Origin: Sphingobacterium cellulitidis
GTDB lineage: Bacteria; Bacteroidota; Bacteroidia; Sphingobacteriales; Sphingobacteriaceae
DNA: 64,000 bases
Assembly: GCA_002245855.1 (NCBI GenBank)
Contig: NOUX01000002.1
Location: 248,001 to 312,000 of the forward strand
Direction: 5' to 3'
In this document: in pieces, positions 46,964 through 57,146 of the stretch
How the letters are laid out: every line of letters starts with the position of its first letter
Position numbering within the stretch: position 1 is the first letter of the stretch
Translations under genes and position numbers: made by a program
The notes under the pieces: model-generated
The model's database searches: none
What the model was told of the DNA's origin: nothing
The model's input: the letters and a program-made list of their open reading frames with translations, nothing else

Positions 46964-49900
46964 ATGAAATTTCAAAAACTAATTATACTAATCTTAAGCA
47001 TTTTTACCCTTCAAATTGCTTATGCCCAGAATCAAGCTATTCGTGGGCGTGTAGTTGACGAGTCCAATAATGGAATCGCTGGGGCAACTATTTTAAATGC
47101 TGCAACTAATCGTGCAATTACCGCATCCTCTGACAACGGTAGTTTCGCATTAAGCGTACCTGCCAATACCACCTTAGTCTTTAAGGCGGTAGGTTTTAAC
47201 CAAAGAAGAGTAACCGTAAAGGCAAATCAGACTACTTTAACCGTTCAATTGAGCTCAACTGAAGATCAAGTGGAAGAAGTGGTTGTCCGTGGATATGTAG
47301 CTCGTAAAAAAGAAACCAGTACCGGTGCATCTGCCTCATTGGGTCAAAAAGATATCCGTGACGTACCTGCAGCCAACCTTGAGCAATTAATGCAAGGAAA
47401 AGTACCGGGACTTAACGTGCAAGTAAATACAGGTGCTCCTGGTTTTAGAGGGTCAACCCAAATCCGTGGTCTTTCAACCCTTTCCACAACCGGGTCGGGT
47501 AGCGAGTCTATCTTAATGCCTACCTCTCCCCTGTATGTGATTGATGGGGTGCCTATGGATGCCGATAGAGCGTCAGAATTTGGTCTTCAACAACAAGGTC
47601 CAGGTATTTCTCCTTTATCATTGATTCCACCTGAAGATGTGGAAAGCATCGAAATCTTAAAAGATGCCCAAGCAACTTCCTTATATGGATCCCAAGGTGC
47701 CTATGGGGTAATCATTATTACGACCAAACGTGGTAATTCGCCAGTTCCTCGAATTAATTATACCCAAAGTACCTTCATGAAGACTCCTCCTAAATTAAGA
47801 GAAACATTGGGGGGAAATCTGGAACGCCAATTAAAGATGTGGCAAATTATCAATAATGCAATAACGCAAGGGGAATTGGATAAAATTATGGAAACACCAA
47901 TGCTTGCAGATAGTTTGAATGCATTTTACAATAACTCCACAAACTGGCAAGCGCTCTATTATCAAAATACATTCAACCAAAATCATAACGTAAGTTTAGA
48001 TGGTGGAAATGAAGTCCTTTCCTATAAAGCTAATATTGGATATTATGGTGAAACTGGGGTTATTAAAAACACAGGATTCAACAGGTATTCATCTAACTTA
48101 AGAATGGATTACAGACCTAATAAAAGATTTGATTTTACAGGTCAGGTATTTGCTCAGTTAGGTAAACAAAATAAAGGTGATGGTACAGGGATCTTACAAA
48201 CGGGAGTTTCAACCGGTGGTATGAACTCAACCTTATTACCGCCACCAGGATTCTTCTCAGCAGATGCAGGTTATATTTCTGCGATTCGGACCAAGAACGA
48301 TAACAGCTCCAAGTTGATCCGTCCGTATGTGGAAGGAAAATTCGAAGTATTCCCGGGATTAAGAATTCAGTCCGCCATGAGTTATGAGTTTGCTTCTAAT
48401 AACGAAGACAAATTTACTCCAGCCGCTGCTGCTGGCCAATTCTCCGAAGTCTACTCTTTTGCTGGACGGGAATCGAACTTATATAATAGAAATATCATAA
48501 ACTACACAAAGGATATCAATGAAGATCATAATATCTTTATTAACCTATTCAATGAGGTAAGACATAACCAACGTCAGAACACCATTACAAAACAAGCAAG
48601 AACTCCAAATGATCAGTTTGAAGGTCCTCTTGGCTATGATGGTTATTTCTCCAGAGGTGGAGGTGTGTTATCCAATTTCAGAAATGAAAAAGCATTATCC
48701 TTTGCATTAGCTACCTCGTACAGTTATAAATCCCGTTATATTGTGGATTTATCCTATCGTATTGATGGTTCTTCCGCAAATGGTTTTGAAAATCTTTACA
48801 CTAAAAATCCAGCTGTTGGTTTCCGTTGGAATGCGCATCATGAAGAATGGATTAAATCGATTCCTTGGATCAATTTGGCATCTTTACGTTTTACTTGGGG
48901 GGTCAATGTAATGCCTACGAGTACCTTGGAGCGTATCTATGGACGATATGATATTTCAGGTCTCTATAACCAAACGCAAGGTATTGGTATTAACTATTCC
49001 TTTATCCCGAATCCAAGCTTGAAACCTACGACCTCCATGCAGTATAATGCTGGTTTGGACTTGAACTTGTTCAATAATAAAGTAGATCTAGTCTATGACA
49101 CCTATTACAAAAAGGTGGATAATCTGCTATTTGAATCCTTCTTAACGAATTCAACCGGATTTGATAAGTTATATTCCAATGATGCCGGGGTAGCCAATTA
49201 TGGTCATGAGCTTGCCATCAATGTTCGTCCTTTATCTGCATCGAGCCCATTTAGCTGGACATTCTCCTTGAATGGAGCTTATAACCGAGATGTATTATTA
49301 TTACTTCCGGACAACTTCCGTGGTCAATATATCAAATGGGATGGGAATGCTGATAGATTGCATATGGTAAATCGTGTTGGAACCTCTGCCCTTTCGAATT
49401 ATTTATTACAAAACGTAGGGGTTTATGCGACTGATGCAGATGTGCCAATCGATCCAGCTACTGGATTGAGATACCGCACTGCAGATGGTACCTTCTTCCA
49501 AGCCGGAGATCCAATTTTCGTGGATAGAAATGGAGATTATATTTTAGATAATCGCGATTATACACGTGCAGGTAATACTCAACCGCTTTGGACTGGTGGT
49601 ATGCAAAACACCTTGAATTATAAAAATTTCCAATTTTCGGTTTATGCCTCCTATACGGCTAAAAGAACAATCCTAAATTATGCTCGTGCGCAACGCATGG
49701 ATCTATTTAGAGATCCTTTTGGTTCGCAAGCGATTGTGCCGATCGAAAACATTAGTATTTGGATGAAAGATGGGGATATTGCAAAATACCCTTATCCTTA
49801 TGATTTCTCGAGAAATAACAGTGTACAGCCGTTCCGCTATGACCAAACTCTTTGGGAAGAAAACGGAAGTTACTTTAAGATCAACAATATTATCGTGGCC

Positions 49901-50095
49901 TACGTATTCGACATGGACTTCTTAAGAAGATACCGCTTAGATAGATTCCGTATTTACGCATCTATGGATAACGTTTACACCTTTTCAAGTTATTCAGGTC
50001 CAAACCCCGAAAACGTGACGAGTCTAGGACGCGATGCATCCAATGGATACCCAGTACCGAGAACATATACCTTAGGTTTCAATATTTCATTCTAA
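46964..50095 (+). CDS. SusC/RagA-like TonB-dependent outer-membrane protein 2
   Basis: The 1043-residue product has the full SusC layout: signal peptide (LILSIFTLQIAYAQ), CarboxypepD_reg-like domain (AIRGRVVDESNNGIAGATI ... VFKAVGFNQRRVTVK, residues 25-95), TonB-box-like VEEVVVRGYVARKKET (about residues 105-120), plug (LEQLMQGKVPGLNVQ; PLYVIDGVPMD; VESIEILKDAQATSLYGSQGAYGVIIITTKRG) and barrel ending PVPRTYTLGFNISF. It imports the substrate delivered by the SusD protein 5 bases downstream. Confidence 0.96.
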   Translation: MKFQKLIILILSIFTLQIAYAQNQAIRGRVVDESNNGIAGATILNAATNRAITASSDNGSFALSVPANTTLVFKAVGFNQRRVTVKANQTTLTVQLSSTEDQVEEVVVRGYVARKKETSTGASASLGQKDIRDVPAANLEQLMQGKVPGLNVQVNTGAPGFRGSTQIRGLSTLSTTGSGSESILMPTSPLYVIDGVPMDADRASEFGLQQQGPGISPLSLIPPEDVESIEILKDAQATSLYGSQGAYGVIIITTKRGNSPVPRINYTQSTFMKTPPKLRETLGGNLERQLKMWQIINNAITQGELDKIMETPMLADSLNAFYNNSTNWQALYYQNTFNQNHNVSLDGGNEVLSYKANIGYYGETGVIKNTGFNRYSSNLRMDYRPNKRFDFTGQVFAQLGKQNKGDGTGILQTGVSTGGMNSTLLPPPGFFSADAGYISAIRTKNDNSSKLIRPYVEGKFEVFPGLRIQSAMSYEFASNNEDKFTPAAAAGQFSEVYSFAGRESNLYNRNIINYTKDINEDHNIFINLFNEVRHNQRQNTITKQARTPNDQFEGPLGYDGYFSRGGGVLSNFRNEKALSFALATSYSYKSRYIVDLSYRIDGSSANGFENLYTKNPAVGFRWNAHHEEWIKSIPWINLASLRFTWGVNVMPTSTLERIYGRYDISGLYNQTQGIGINYSFIPNPSLKPTTSMQYNAGLDLNLFNNKVDLVYDTYYKKVDNLLFESFLTNSTGFDKLYSNDAGVANYGHELAINVRPLSASSPFSWTFSLNGAYNRDVLLLLPDNFRGQYIKWDGNADRLHMVNRVGTSALSNYLLQNVGVYATDADVPIDPATGLRYRTADGTFFQAGDPIFVDRNGDYILDNRDYTRAGNTQPLWTGGMQNTLNYKNFQFSVYASYTAKRTILNYARAQRMDLFRDPFGSQAIVPIENISIWMKDGDIAKYPYPYDFSRNNSVQPFRYDQTLWEENGSYFKINNIIVAYVFDMDFLRRYRLDRFRIYASMDNVYTFSSYSGPNPENVTSLGRDASNGYPVPRTYTLGFNISF

Positions 50096-50100
50096 AAATT

Positions 50101-51645
50101 ATGAAAAACTTGATAAAAAATAAATTAGCAGTAATTGGTCTAGGTATAGCTCTTGGATTCAGCTCTTCTGGTTGTAAGAATTACTTGACCGTAGAACCAA
50201 TTGACCGTCTAACAGGAAATAACTATTATTTGTCGCAAAAGGATGTCGAGTCGAATTTTGCTTTTATGTATGCCAAATTCTTCGAAAAAATCAATGAAAC
50301 CTGGGTAATGGGAGCCATTGGTGAAGCCCGTTCGGGGGAGATATTTGTCTCTGAAGGCGCCAATAGTTACAGTCAACGGAAGGTAATTGAAGTATTAGGT
50401 AAGAACCAGTTGCCAGCAGCAATGTATTCCTCCCAATTTGATTGGTATAAATTACATGTGATTTCAAATTGGACAAAATATTACCAAGTTATACAAAGTG
50501 CAAATATCCTGATCGGAAAACTAGAGGAAGGAATCCCTGGGGTTACAGGCTCAGACCAAGCTAGATATATTGCGGAAGCAAAATTCTTGCGTTGTTTCAC
50601 CTACTTCTGGATGGTACGCCTATTTGGGGATGTCCCATACTACACCGATCCTTATCATACCGAACCTTTAGCTCGTGAAAACATGGTTTCGGTATTAAAT
50701 AAGTGTATTGCCGAATTAACTCCGCAAAAAGATTTAATGCCATGGTCATTAAATGATCCAGGTTTAAGAGGCGCTAGACCTGCAAAAGGGGCGATTATAG
50801 CCTTATTGATGCATATGAATATGTGGAATTCAAGCTTTGACCCAGGTAATAAAAATAAATACCTTAATGAAGCAGCAAATTTGGGCAAACAGTTGATCGA
50901 CAGTAAGCAACATAAACTTATTGCTCCTTTTACTGACCAAAACTGGGCGGTTGTAACCAAAGGTAGAAGTGAGGAGTCTCTTTTTGAATTCTACAAAAGT
51001 ATTAACTATGGTGATTTTGTTGAACCCTTAGCACCATTTTGGGATCACTTTCTTCGTTGGCCATATAAATTCCCGAGATACACGAATCAGTTAAGTCACT
51101 GTTTCTTTATCTCAACCTATATGAATCAAATTTTCCCTGAAGGCGATGCTGATAAACGTAGGGAAATGTGGTTTGAAGATATTACTTCGGATAATGGCCG
51201 TTTCGTCCTTCGTAAATTTGGTACCAACGTTTATGCCTCAGGTAATGAGGACAAAAACCCGGACAATACCTTTAGTATCTTCCGATATGCGGATGCCATT
51301 CTATTATATGCGGAGGCATGTGCTGAATTAGGAAAAAATAACGAGGCTATTGCTGCCGTGAATATGGTCCGTGATAGAGCCCAAGCTACCCGATATAGTG
51401 GAGGTGGCGGTGGGGCCCTGAAAGACTTTATTTTCCTAGAAAGAGAAAGAGAATTAATCGGAGAAGGTCATCGTTATTTTGATTTGATTCGGACCAGAAG
51501 ATTAATGAGTGCAGAATGGACCATGAGTCCATTAACACTTGACCAATACAACCGTGGAGGTTGGACCTGGCCAATTGATCCTTCGGCCATGAACAATAAC
51601 CCGAATATGAAACTGAATGAATACTGGACAACAATTGGACGTTAA
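50101..51645 (+). CDS. RagB/SusD family outer-membrane lipoprotein 2
   Basis: The 514-residue product has a lipobox at ALGFSSSGC and SusD signatures: AKFLRCFTYFWMVRLFGDVPYYTD (about residue 160), FRYADAILLYAEACAELGKNNEAIAAVNMVRDRA (about residue 402) and DFIFLERERELIGEGHRYFDLIRTRR. It pairs with SusC 2. It differs markedly from SusD 1, so the two pairs are unlikely to be a recent duplication. The stop is two bases before the next ATG. Confidence 0.95.
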   Translation: MKNLIKNKLAVIGLGIALGFSSSGCKNYLTVEPIDRLTGNNYYLSQKDVESNFAFMYAKFFEKINETWVMGAIGEARSGEIFVSEGANSYSQRKVIEVLGKNQLPAAMYSSQFDWYKLHVISNWTKYYQVIQSANILIGKLEEGIPGVTGSDQARYIAEAKFLRCFTYFWMVRLFGDVPYYTDPYHTEPLARENMVSVLNKCIAELTPQKDLMPWSLNDPGLRGARPAKGAIIALLMHMNMWNSSFDPGNKNKYLNEAANLGKQLIDSKQHKLIAPFTDQNWAVVTKGRSEESLFEFYKSINYGDFVEPLAPFWDHFLRWPYKFPRYTNQLSHCFFISTYMNQIFPEGDADKRREMWFEDITSDNGRFVLRKFGTNVYASGNEDKNPDNTFSIFRYADAILLYAEACAELGKNNEAIAAVNMVRDRAQATRYSGGGGGALKDFIFLERERELIGEGHRYFDLIRTRRLMSAEWTMSPLTLDQYNRGGWTWPIDPSAMNNNPNMKLNEYWTTIGR

Positions 51646-51647
51646 TT

Positions 51648-52388
51648 ATGAAAAGATTATTTAAACCTCAATACATTGCACTGTTCTTTTTTGGAATCCT
51701 ATTCCTGAGTGCGTGCAGTAAAGATGATTATTATGAAGATGGAGGCTTAGCGAAGGCAGAGTTCGATGGTAGTATCATACAATATCTGGAAACAAAACCT
51801 GTTCTTTTTGACACCATTGTCGAAATCATCAAATTAGCCGGACTTGAAAAAGATTTTCAGGAAAAAGAATTTACCTTCTTTGCCCCTGCTGATCCGGATA
51901 TTAAAGGTCTAGTCCGAAACCAACTTAATCCAACCTTATTTTCGAATGGATTGGATACCATAAAAACCTTGGCCGATGTGGATGGGGAAATTTGGAGAAA
52001 ATACCTCTTGAGGCATATGTTCAATGGTAAAAATAAATTGGCGGATTATCCTCAAATCGATGTGGACTTATTGAGTACTTATCCTGGGCAAAACTATATC
52101 TCCTTGGAAGGTTCTGTGTGCAACATTGGAGTGGTATTTAACGATATCGTTCAGATGAATGGGTCCACAGTGGTTTCAAGATTGAAATATAAAGGTTACA
52201 GGCAGTTGCAATTATCCTATATTCAAAATGAATCAAATCCAACTGCTTTCCTTTCCTACCCGGTTTCAACTTCGGATATACAACCAAAAAATGGTGTAAT
52301 TCATGTACTTGATTATACGAAGGCTTATTTCGGATTGGATATACTTTCAATGGATTTTATATCAGATGTTGTTCAAAGTAAACGCTAA
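51648..52388 (+). CDS. Fasciclin domain lipoprotein
   Basis: The 246-residue product has lipobox FLSAC and a single FAS1 domain: IIQYLETKPVLFDTIVEIIKLAGLEKDF, then KEFTFFAPADPDIKGLV and the C-terminal NGVIHVLDYTKAYFG. It is the counterpart of the first half of the fasciclin-discoidin protein upstream but lacks the discoidin domain. It is probably a surface adhesion or ligand-binding partner of SusCD 2. Confidence 0.86.
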   Translation: MKRLFKPQYIALFFFGILFLSACSKDDYYEDGGLAKAEFDGSIIQYLETKPVLFDTIVEIIKLAGLEKDFQEKEFTFFAPADPDIKGLVRNQLNPTLFSNGLDTIKTLADVDGEIWRKYLLRHMFNGKNKLADYPQIDVDLLSTYPGQNYISLEGSVCNIGVVFNDIVQMNGSTVVSRLKYKGYRQLQLSYIQNESNPTAFLSYPVSTSDIQPKNGVIHVLDYTKAYFGLDILSMDFISDVVQSKR

Positions 52389-52392
52389 AATT

Positions 52393-54006
52393 ATGATAAA
52401 GAAATTAATATATTATATGCTTTCAATCAGCTTCTTTGGATTATTCTCATGTTCCAAAGATGTTGAATTCCATTCTGACCCTTATCAACAAGGAAAAGAA
52501 CCTTTGGGAATTGTTATTGAAAGTACACAGAAACCTGCTCCGGAAACTGGTGGACCAGGTACCCTGGTAAAATTTAAGGTCACTGGATTGACAAACTATA
52601 AGGAGAAAGCAATTTTCACCTTCAATGGTCAAAAAGCAGAAATAGTTTCTATTACCGATGGAGAAATTACGGTTAAAGTTCCTGAATTCGCAAGTACAGG
52701 AAAAACAACCATTCTGATAGATGACATTGTCTTCTATGGTCCGAACTTCACTGTTCTTGGCAAGGTTCAATTAGACCCTACTTGGCAAGCGAAATATGGT
52801 GTTTCTGGTGGTAGTAGCTATATTGCTGATATGCTAACAACCATTGAGGACAAAAGAGTCTTGGTGGGCGATTTCTCGAATTATGAAAACAAAGGTAATA
52901 TCAAACCAAATAATCGTATTGTTAGAACCTTTAGAAATGGAGAATATGACGCAAGTTTTAGAGTCGGAAATGGATCTAATGGATCGTTAAATTCTATTAT
53001 TCAAATTCAGAATGCTTATTATATTGCTGGTAATTTTTCTGGTTTCGACCAAAGGACCGACAATATCTCCAATCTAACCAGGATTAATTTAAACGGTCAG
53101 ATCGATACGATGGAAGTTAAACCATTTAGACCTCCGCATTTACCGGATACCCTAAAATACTATCCTAAATTCAATGGTGGCTTCAACCAAGCTGTTTTCA
53201 GAATTTTCCAACATAGAGGAAAAATATTAGCTGTCGGAGATTTCAGATTCCATATTCACCGGATTTATGGTAAACCAAATTATATGGAAACACGTGACTC
53301 TGTTATTTTGGACAGTACCGAGATTCGTTCTGTGGCGCTTTTGAATCTGGATGGAACCCTGGATAAAACCTTTAGGTTCTCTGGAAATAAAGCCTTGTCT
53401 GGGGCAAATGGATTTGTCAATGCATACTACCATGAAACAGGTGCCTTAAAGGGTAAAACAGTAGTTTATGGTAAATTCAGCAACTTTGATGGGCAAGCCG
53501 CAGGGAATATTGTCCGTCTGAATGAAGATGGAACCGTAGATAAAACATTTAATATCGGTACAGGTGCAAACTTCACTGTTAGTAATGTAACCTATAATGA
53601 TAAAACAGGCAAATATGTCTTAACAGGTGGCTTTAAAATGTTTAATAACGTGAACTCTCCGTATTTAATCCTTTTGAATTCCAATGGGTCTATTGATAAT
53701 ACTTTTAAAGTAAAAAGTTTTGGAACGGGCAGTGCCGGTTATGCCAAACAATTGGATGATGGCTTAATCGTTGTTTCCGGAGGCTTTAAAGAGTACAATG
53801 GAATTGCAAGATCTGGATTTATGATTTTGGACAATAAAGGAGACCTTGTAAAAGGCATGAACAATTCAGGTTTGGTGCAAGGTTATATTAGTAAAGTTAT
53901 TGAAACAAAATCTGATGATGGTAAAAGAGCCTTATTGTTATTGGGTGGCTTCTCGAAATTTGACAATGTCGATGCCCGTGGTATAACAAGAATTACAATT
54001 GAATAA
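52393..54006 (+). CDS. DUF5008-like lipoprotein: IPT/TIG domain + delta-60-type propeller repeats
   Basis: ATG 52393 gives 537 residues with lipobox FFGLFSC; the longer upstream frame only overlaps the fasciclin gene. Residues 35-125 are IPT/TIG-like (PETGGPGTLVKFKVTGL ... FTFNGQKAEIVSITDGEITVKVPEF). Residues 135-530 contain repeats such as LLNLDGTLDKTFRFSG, VRLNEDGTVDKTFNIGTG and LLNSNGSIDNTFKV followed by VVSGGFKEYNG, the delta-60 beta-propeller pattern. It is a probable surface-binding lipoprotein. The DUF5008 name is from memory. Confidence 0.72.
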   Translation: MIKKLIYYMLSISFFGLFSCSKDVEFHSDPYQQGKEPLGIVIESTQKPAPETGGPGTLVKFKVTGLTNYKEKAIFTFNGQKAEIVSITDGEITVKVPEFASTGKTTILIDDIVFYGPNFTVLGKVQLDPTWQAKYGVSGGSSYIADMLTTIEDKRVLVGDFSNYENKGNIKPNNRIVRTFRNGEYDASFRVGNGSNGSLNSIIQIQNAYYIAGNFSGFDQRTDNISNLTRINLNGQIDTMEVKPFRPPHLPDTLKYYPKFNGGFNQAVFRIFQHRGKILAVGDFRFHIHRIYGKPNYMETRDSVILDSTEIRSVALLNLDGTLDKTFRFSGNKALSGANGFVNAYYHETGALKGKTVVYGKFSNFDGQAAGNIVRLNEDGTVDKTFNIGTGANFTVSNVTYNDKTGKYVLTGGFKMFNNVNSPYLILLNSNGSIDNTFKVKSFGTGSAGYAKQLDDGLIVVSGGFKEYNGIARSGFMILDNKGDLVKGMNNSGLVQGYISKVIETKSDDGKRALLLLGGFSKFDNVDARGITRITIE

Positions 54007-54016
54007 ACTCCTAATT

Positions 54017-55738
54017 ATGAAGAAACGTATTTTAAACTCCATATCAGCATTCATGCTGATGATTCTGGGCCTTACTACTATTACTTCCTGTCAGGAGGAA
54101 TTTTCTAAGGTGATCCCAGAAAATAATAATGATTCCATAGATGTTATCTATGGAACTCCAAAAGTATTATTATTGATTGTGGATGGAGCTCGCGGGGAAT
54201 CCGTTCGAACTTCCAATATTCCCAATATCAATGCACTTATTCCCCATTCTATCTATTCATGGGTATCGCTAAGTGAAGAAAATGCCGCTGGAATTTATTC
54301 CAATTGGTCAAATTTGTTCACCGGTGTTAACTTTAGCAAGCATGGAGTCAGGGATAATACTATTGAAAACAATAAATTCGATGCCTATCCCCTATTGGCA
54401 CAACGCATTAAGGATGTAACAAATGACTCCATAAAAATGAGTACCATAAGTTCGAATGCAACATTCCTTAAATATTTTGGTGCTAATACCAAGGCTCAAA
54501 CTGCTCAAAATGATGATGATGTAACAACTAAAGTGATCAACGACCTGAAAGATGAAAAGTTATCACTTATTACAGGACATTTCTCCGCTGTTGATGCTGC
54601 TGGTAAATCTGCAGGGTATGATGTTTCAAAGCCTGCCTATAAAGCTGCTATCGAGAAGTTTGATGCTCAGGTTGGGCAAATGATCAAAGCTTTGGAAGCT
54701 CGACCTAGTTATGCAAAGGAAAACTGGATGGTCGTAATTACCTCCAGTCAAGGTGGAGAATATGAAATCCCTCCTGCGCAAAATGATAATACCATTTTTA
54801 GTAATGCTGCTGTAAATACTTTTACAGTAATTTACTCCCCTAAATTCAGCACCAAATTTGTGGGTAAACCATTTATTGGAAATAAATTTATCGGGGATTT
54901 CATGCGCTTTAATGCCGAAAACTATGCCCAATTGGATTCTGGTGATAACAGCATCTTCAATCTGGACAATAAGGATTTCACCATTGAGCTAAAAATCAAA
55001 AAGAATAAAGGACGCGACAACAACTACGCCTTTTGGTATCCATCCATTATCGGAAAAAGACAACATTGGCAAGGTGGTTGGGGTGAAGATCCATCTGGTA
55101 TCGGTTGGGTAATCCACCTTTCTGGTGAATCATGGATTTTCAATGCGCGTGGAGATAAAGGTACCGGGGAAGTGAAAGCAGATAAAAACTTGAACCGTGG
55201 TACTTGGAACTCAATTGCAGTAACCGGTCAAACCGTAGATGGTAAGAGAACGGTAAGATTATACACCAATGGGGAATTATCAAAAGAAGCGGAAATTACT
55301 GGCTGGGGATCCATCACTTCAGAAGCTAAATTAAGAATCGGATTCCTAGAAACACGTGAAGGATGGCGTTCTGATGCTTACCTAGCGGATGTTAAAATTT
55401 GGAAAGAAGCTCTCTCACCTCAAACCATTAAACAGTATAGCTGTGAAGTCGGAGTAGAATCAAACCACCCGAATATTAACTTCCTAGCTGGTTATTGGCC
55501 AATGAACTCCACCGATGGTTCTGTCCTTTTGGATGAAGGCCCATTTGGTTCACATATGAAAACTCACGGAAATTATCCAATCACTAATTTGAATGATTTC
55601 ATCTGTGCACCGTCTGCAGAAACCCTGAGTGCTTTGGTTCCTAGAAACATTGATGTTGCTACCCAAATCATTAGCTGGTTAAAAGTTCCAAGACAGTTGA
55701 GCTGGGGATTAGATGGTCGAGTGTGGATTGATAAATAA
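54017..55738 (+). CDS. Degenerate alkaline-phosphatase-like + LamG domain lipoprotein
   Basis: ATG 54017 gives 573 residues with lipobox TTITSC. Residues 45-290 resemble a type I phosphodiesterase/alkaline phosphatase: LLLIVDGARGES, YSNWSNLFTGVNFSKHGVRDN, HFSAVDAAGKSAGYD and VVITSSQGGEY. Active enzymes have a DxxGH in the third and SDHGG in the fourth; here His is Lys, and Asp-His are Ser-Gln, so the metal site looks lost. Residues 305-480 are a LamG/concanavalin-like domain (FTIELKIKKN ... LRIGFLETREGWRSDAYLADVKIWKEALSP). It is probably a binding protein rather than an enzyme. Confidence 0.78.
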   Translation: MKKRILNSISAFMLMILGLTTITSCQEEFSKVIPENNNDSIDVIYGTPKVLLLIVDGARGESVRTSNIPNINALIPHSIYSWVSLSEENAAGIYSNWSNLFTGVNFSKHGVRDNTIENNKFDAYPLLAQRIKDVTNDSIKMSTISSNATFLKYFGANTKAQTAQNDDDVTTKVINDLKDEKLSLITGHFSAVDAAGKSAGYDVSKPAYKAAIEKFDAQVGQMIKALEARPSYAKENWMVVITSSQGGEYEIPPAQNDNTIFSNAAVNTFTVIYSPKFSTKFVGKPFIGNKFIGDFMRFNAENYAQLDSGDNSIFNLDNKDFTIELKIKKNKGRDNNYAFWYPSIIGKRQHWQGGWGEDPSGIGWVIHLSGESWIFNARGDKGTGEVKADKNLNRGTWNSIAVTGQTVDGKRTVRLYTNGELSKEAEITGWGSITSEAKLRIGFLETREGWRSDAYLADVKIWKEALSPQTIKQYSCEVGVESNHPNINFLAGYWPMNSTDGSVLLDEGPFGSHMKTHGNYPITNLNDFICAPSAETLSALVPRNIDVATQIISWLKVPRQLSWGLDGRVWIDK

Positions 55739-55749
55739 ACCTTTAGATT

Positions 55750-57126
55750 ATGAAAACCATGTTGAAATTATTCAAAAATATATTCCTACCTATCCTACTC
55801 TTCTCCATTATTTGGGGTTGTAAGGATACGGCATTGGAAGATTTCGCCATCAAACCAGGCTCCTCGACCACGGTTGGGTCTGGGGATATTGCTGGGGGAA
55901 TCACCAAGACCAATGAGCAAATCACAGTTCCTGTGAGTATTAAGCTAAGTACTCCTGCTTCAAAAGCATTTGAAGTTAATTTGGCAGTCAATCAAAAAGC
56001 CGCTGCTGATCATATTAAATCCAAAAACTTGGGCAGTAATTATGTCGCTATCAGAGCAGAGTCTATTTTCCTGCCAAACAGTACCAAGGTAAATTTTGGA
56101 GCTGACTCTACAGTATTCAGTTTAACCATAACACGCACCGAAGTTGAAAAATACTTCGGAAAGAATATTGTAATTGGTTACAGCATTACAAATGCGGGAA
56201 AAGGAAATAACATTGATAAAAACAATGCGATCGGCGTATTGATCTTAAAGGTAAATGATTTAATAACCCAATCTGATATTCACTTTCTTTCCTTAACGAA
56301 TGGTGCTGGAGAAGTTTTGGTTGCGAAGAACCAAATGAACTATGAAAGTTCATCTTCGGGATTGACGATCCCTATTGGAGTCAGCTTGGCGAGTTTCCCG
56401 GGATCTGCATTTTCAGTGGATATTGGGACCTCAACAGATACGATTGCCCAATTAATCAAAGCCGGGACGCTTCCTGCAAACACCATTGGTTTAAATCCAG
56501 ACCAATATACAATCGCTTCAAAAGTACAGTTTCCAAGTAATGCAAAAAATGCAGGACTTGAATTGACAGTACCTTGGTCGGTTATCAGTGCAAATCTGGA
56601 TAAAAAATTAGCTGTCATGGTGGAGTTAACTTCCTCTACCCTACATGTAATTAACCCAGAGAAAAGCTATGGTATCTTTTTGATTGATTCTGAAAATGTG
56701 GTAGAAGTCGATGTTACCAATGATGGCGTCTACAGTTATAGCCGTGATAATGGTAACCAAAATGAAAATGCATTAAAACTGATCGACAACAATTATGATT
56801 CTAAATTCTTATTGTTTGACTTCGTTGATTTGGAATTAAAGCTAGTTTATACGGAAGCTCAGAAAATTGGTGCTTACACCTTTACATCAGGTAATGATGC
56901 TCAAGAGCGTGACCCAGCAGAATGGGTGTTATATGGATCAAATGATGGTAATACTTGGGAGGCAATAGATGTTCGCCGTACGGAGGTATTCAATGGTCGG
57001 AAAGAAACTAAGCGCTTTAATATTGAGTTCCCGAAAGCTTACAAACAATTTAAGCTGCACATAGAAAGAACTAGAAGTAGTAGTTTATTCCAAATGGCAG
57101 AATGGAGAATGGTTAGAATTCCTTAA
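55750..57126 (+). CDS. DUF1735 (x2) + discoidin domain lipoprotein
   Basis: The 458-residue product has lipobox SIIWGC. Residues 50-165 and 180-310 look like two DUF1735 (BT_3987-type N-terminal) domains, with parallel phrases VPVSIKLSTPASKAFEVNL and IPIGVSLASFPGSAFSVDI. Residues 320-458 are a discoidin domain: TFTSGNDAQERDPAEWVLYGSNDGNTW and LFQMAEWRM. Such proteins accompany SusCD systems and bind glycans or proteins at the surface. No catalytic residues are apparent. Confidence 0.85.
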   Translation: MKTMLKLFKNIFLPILLFSIIWGCKDTALEDFAIKPGSSTTVGSGDIAGGITKTNEQITVPVSIKLSTPASKAFEVNLAVNQKAAADHIKSKNLGSNYVAIRAESIFLPNSTKVNFGADSTVFSLTITRTEVEKYFGKNIVIGYSITNAGKGNNIDKNNAIGVLILKVNDLITQSDIHFLSLTNGAGEVLVAKNQMNYESSSSGLTIPIGVSLASFPGSAFSVDIGTSTDTIAQLIKAGTLPANTIGLNPDQYTIASKVQFPSNAKNAGLELTVPWSVISANLDKKLAVMVELTSSTLHVINPEKSYGIFLIDSENVVEVDVTNDGVYSYSRDNGNQNENALKLIDNNYDSKFLLFDFVDLELKLVYTEAQKIGAYTFTSGNDAQERDPAEWVLYGSNDGNTWEAIDVRRTEVFNGRKETKRFNIEFPKAYKQFKLHIERTRSSSLFQMAEWRMVRIP

Positions 57127-57146
57127 CAATAGCAATTTACAGAATT

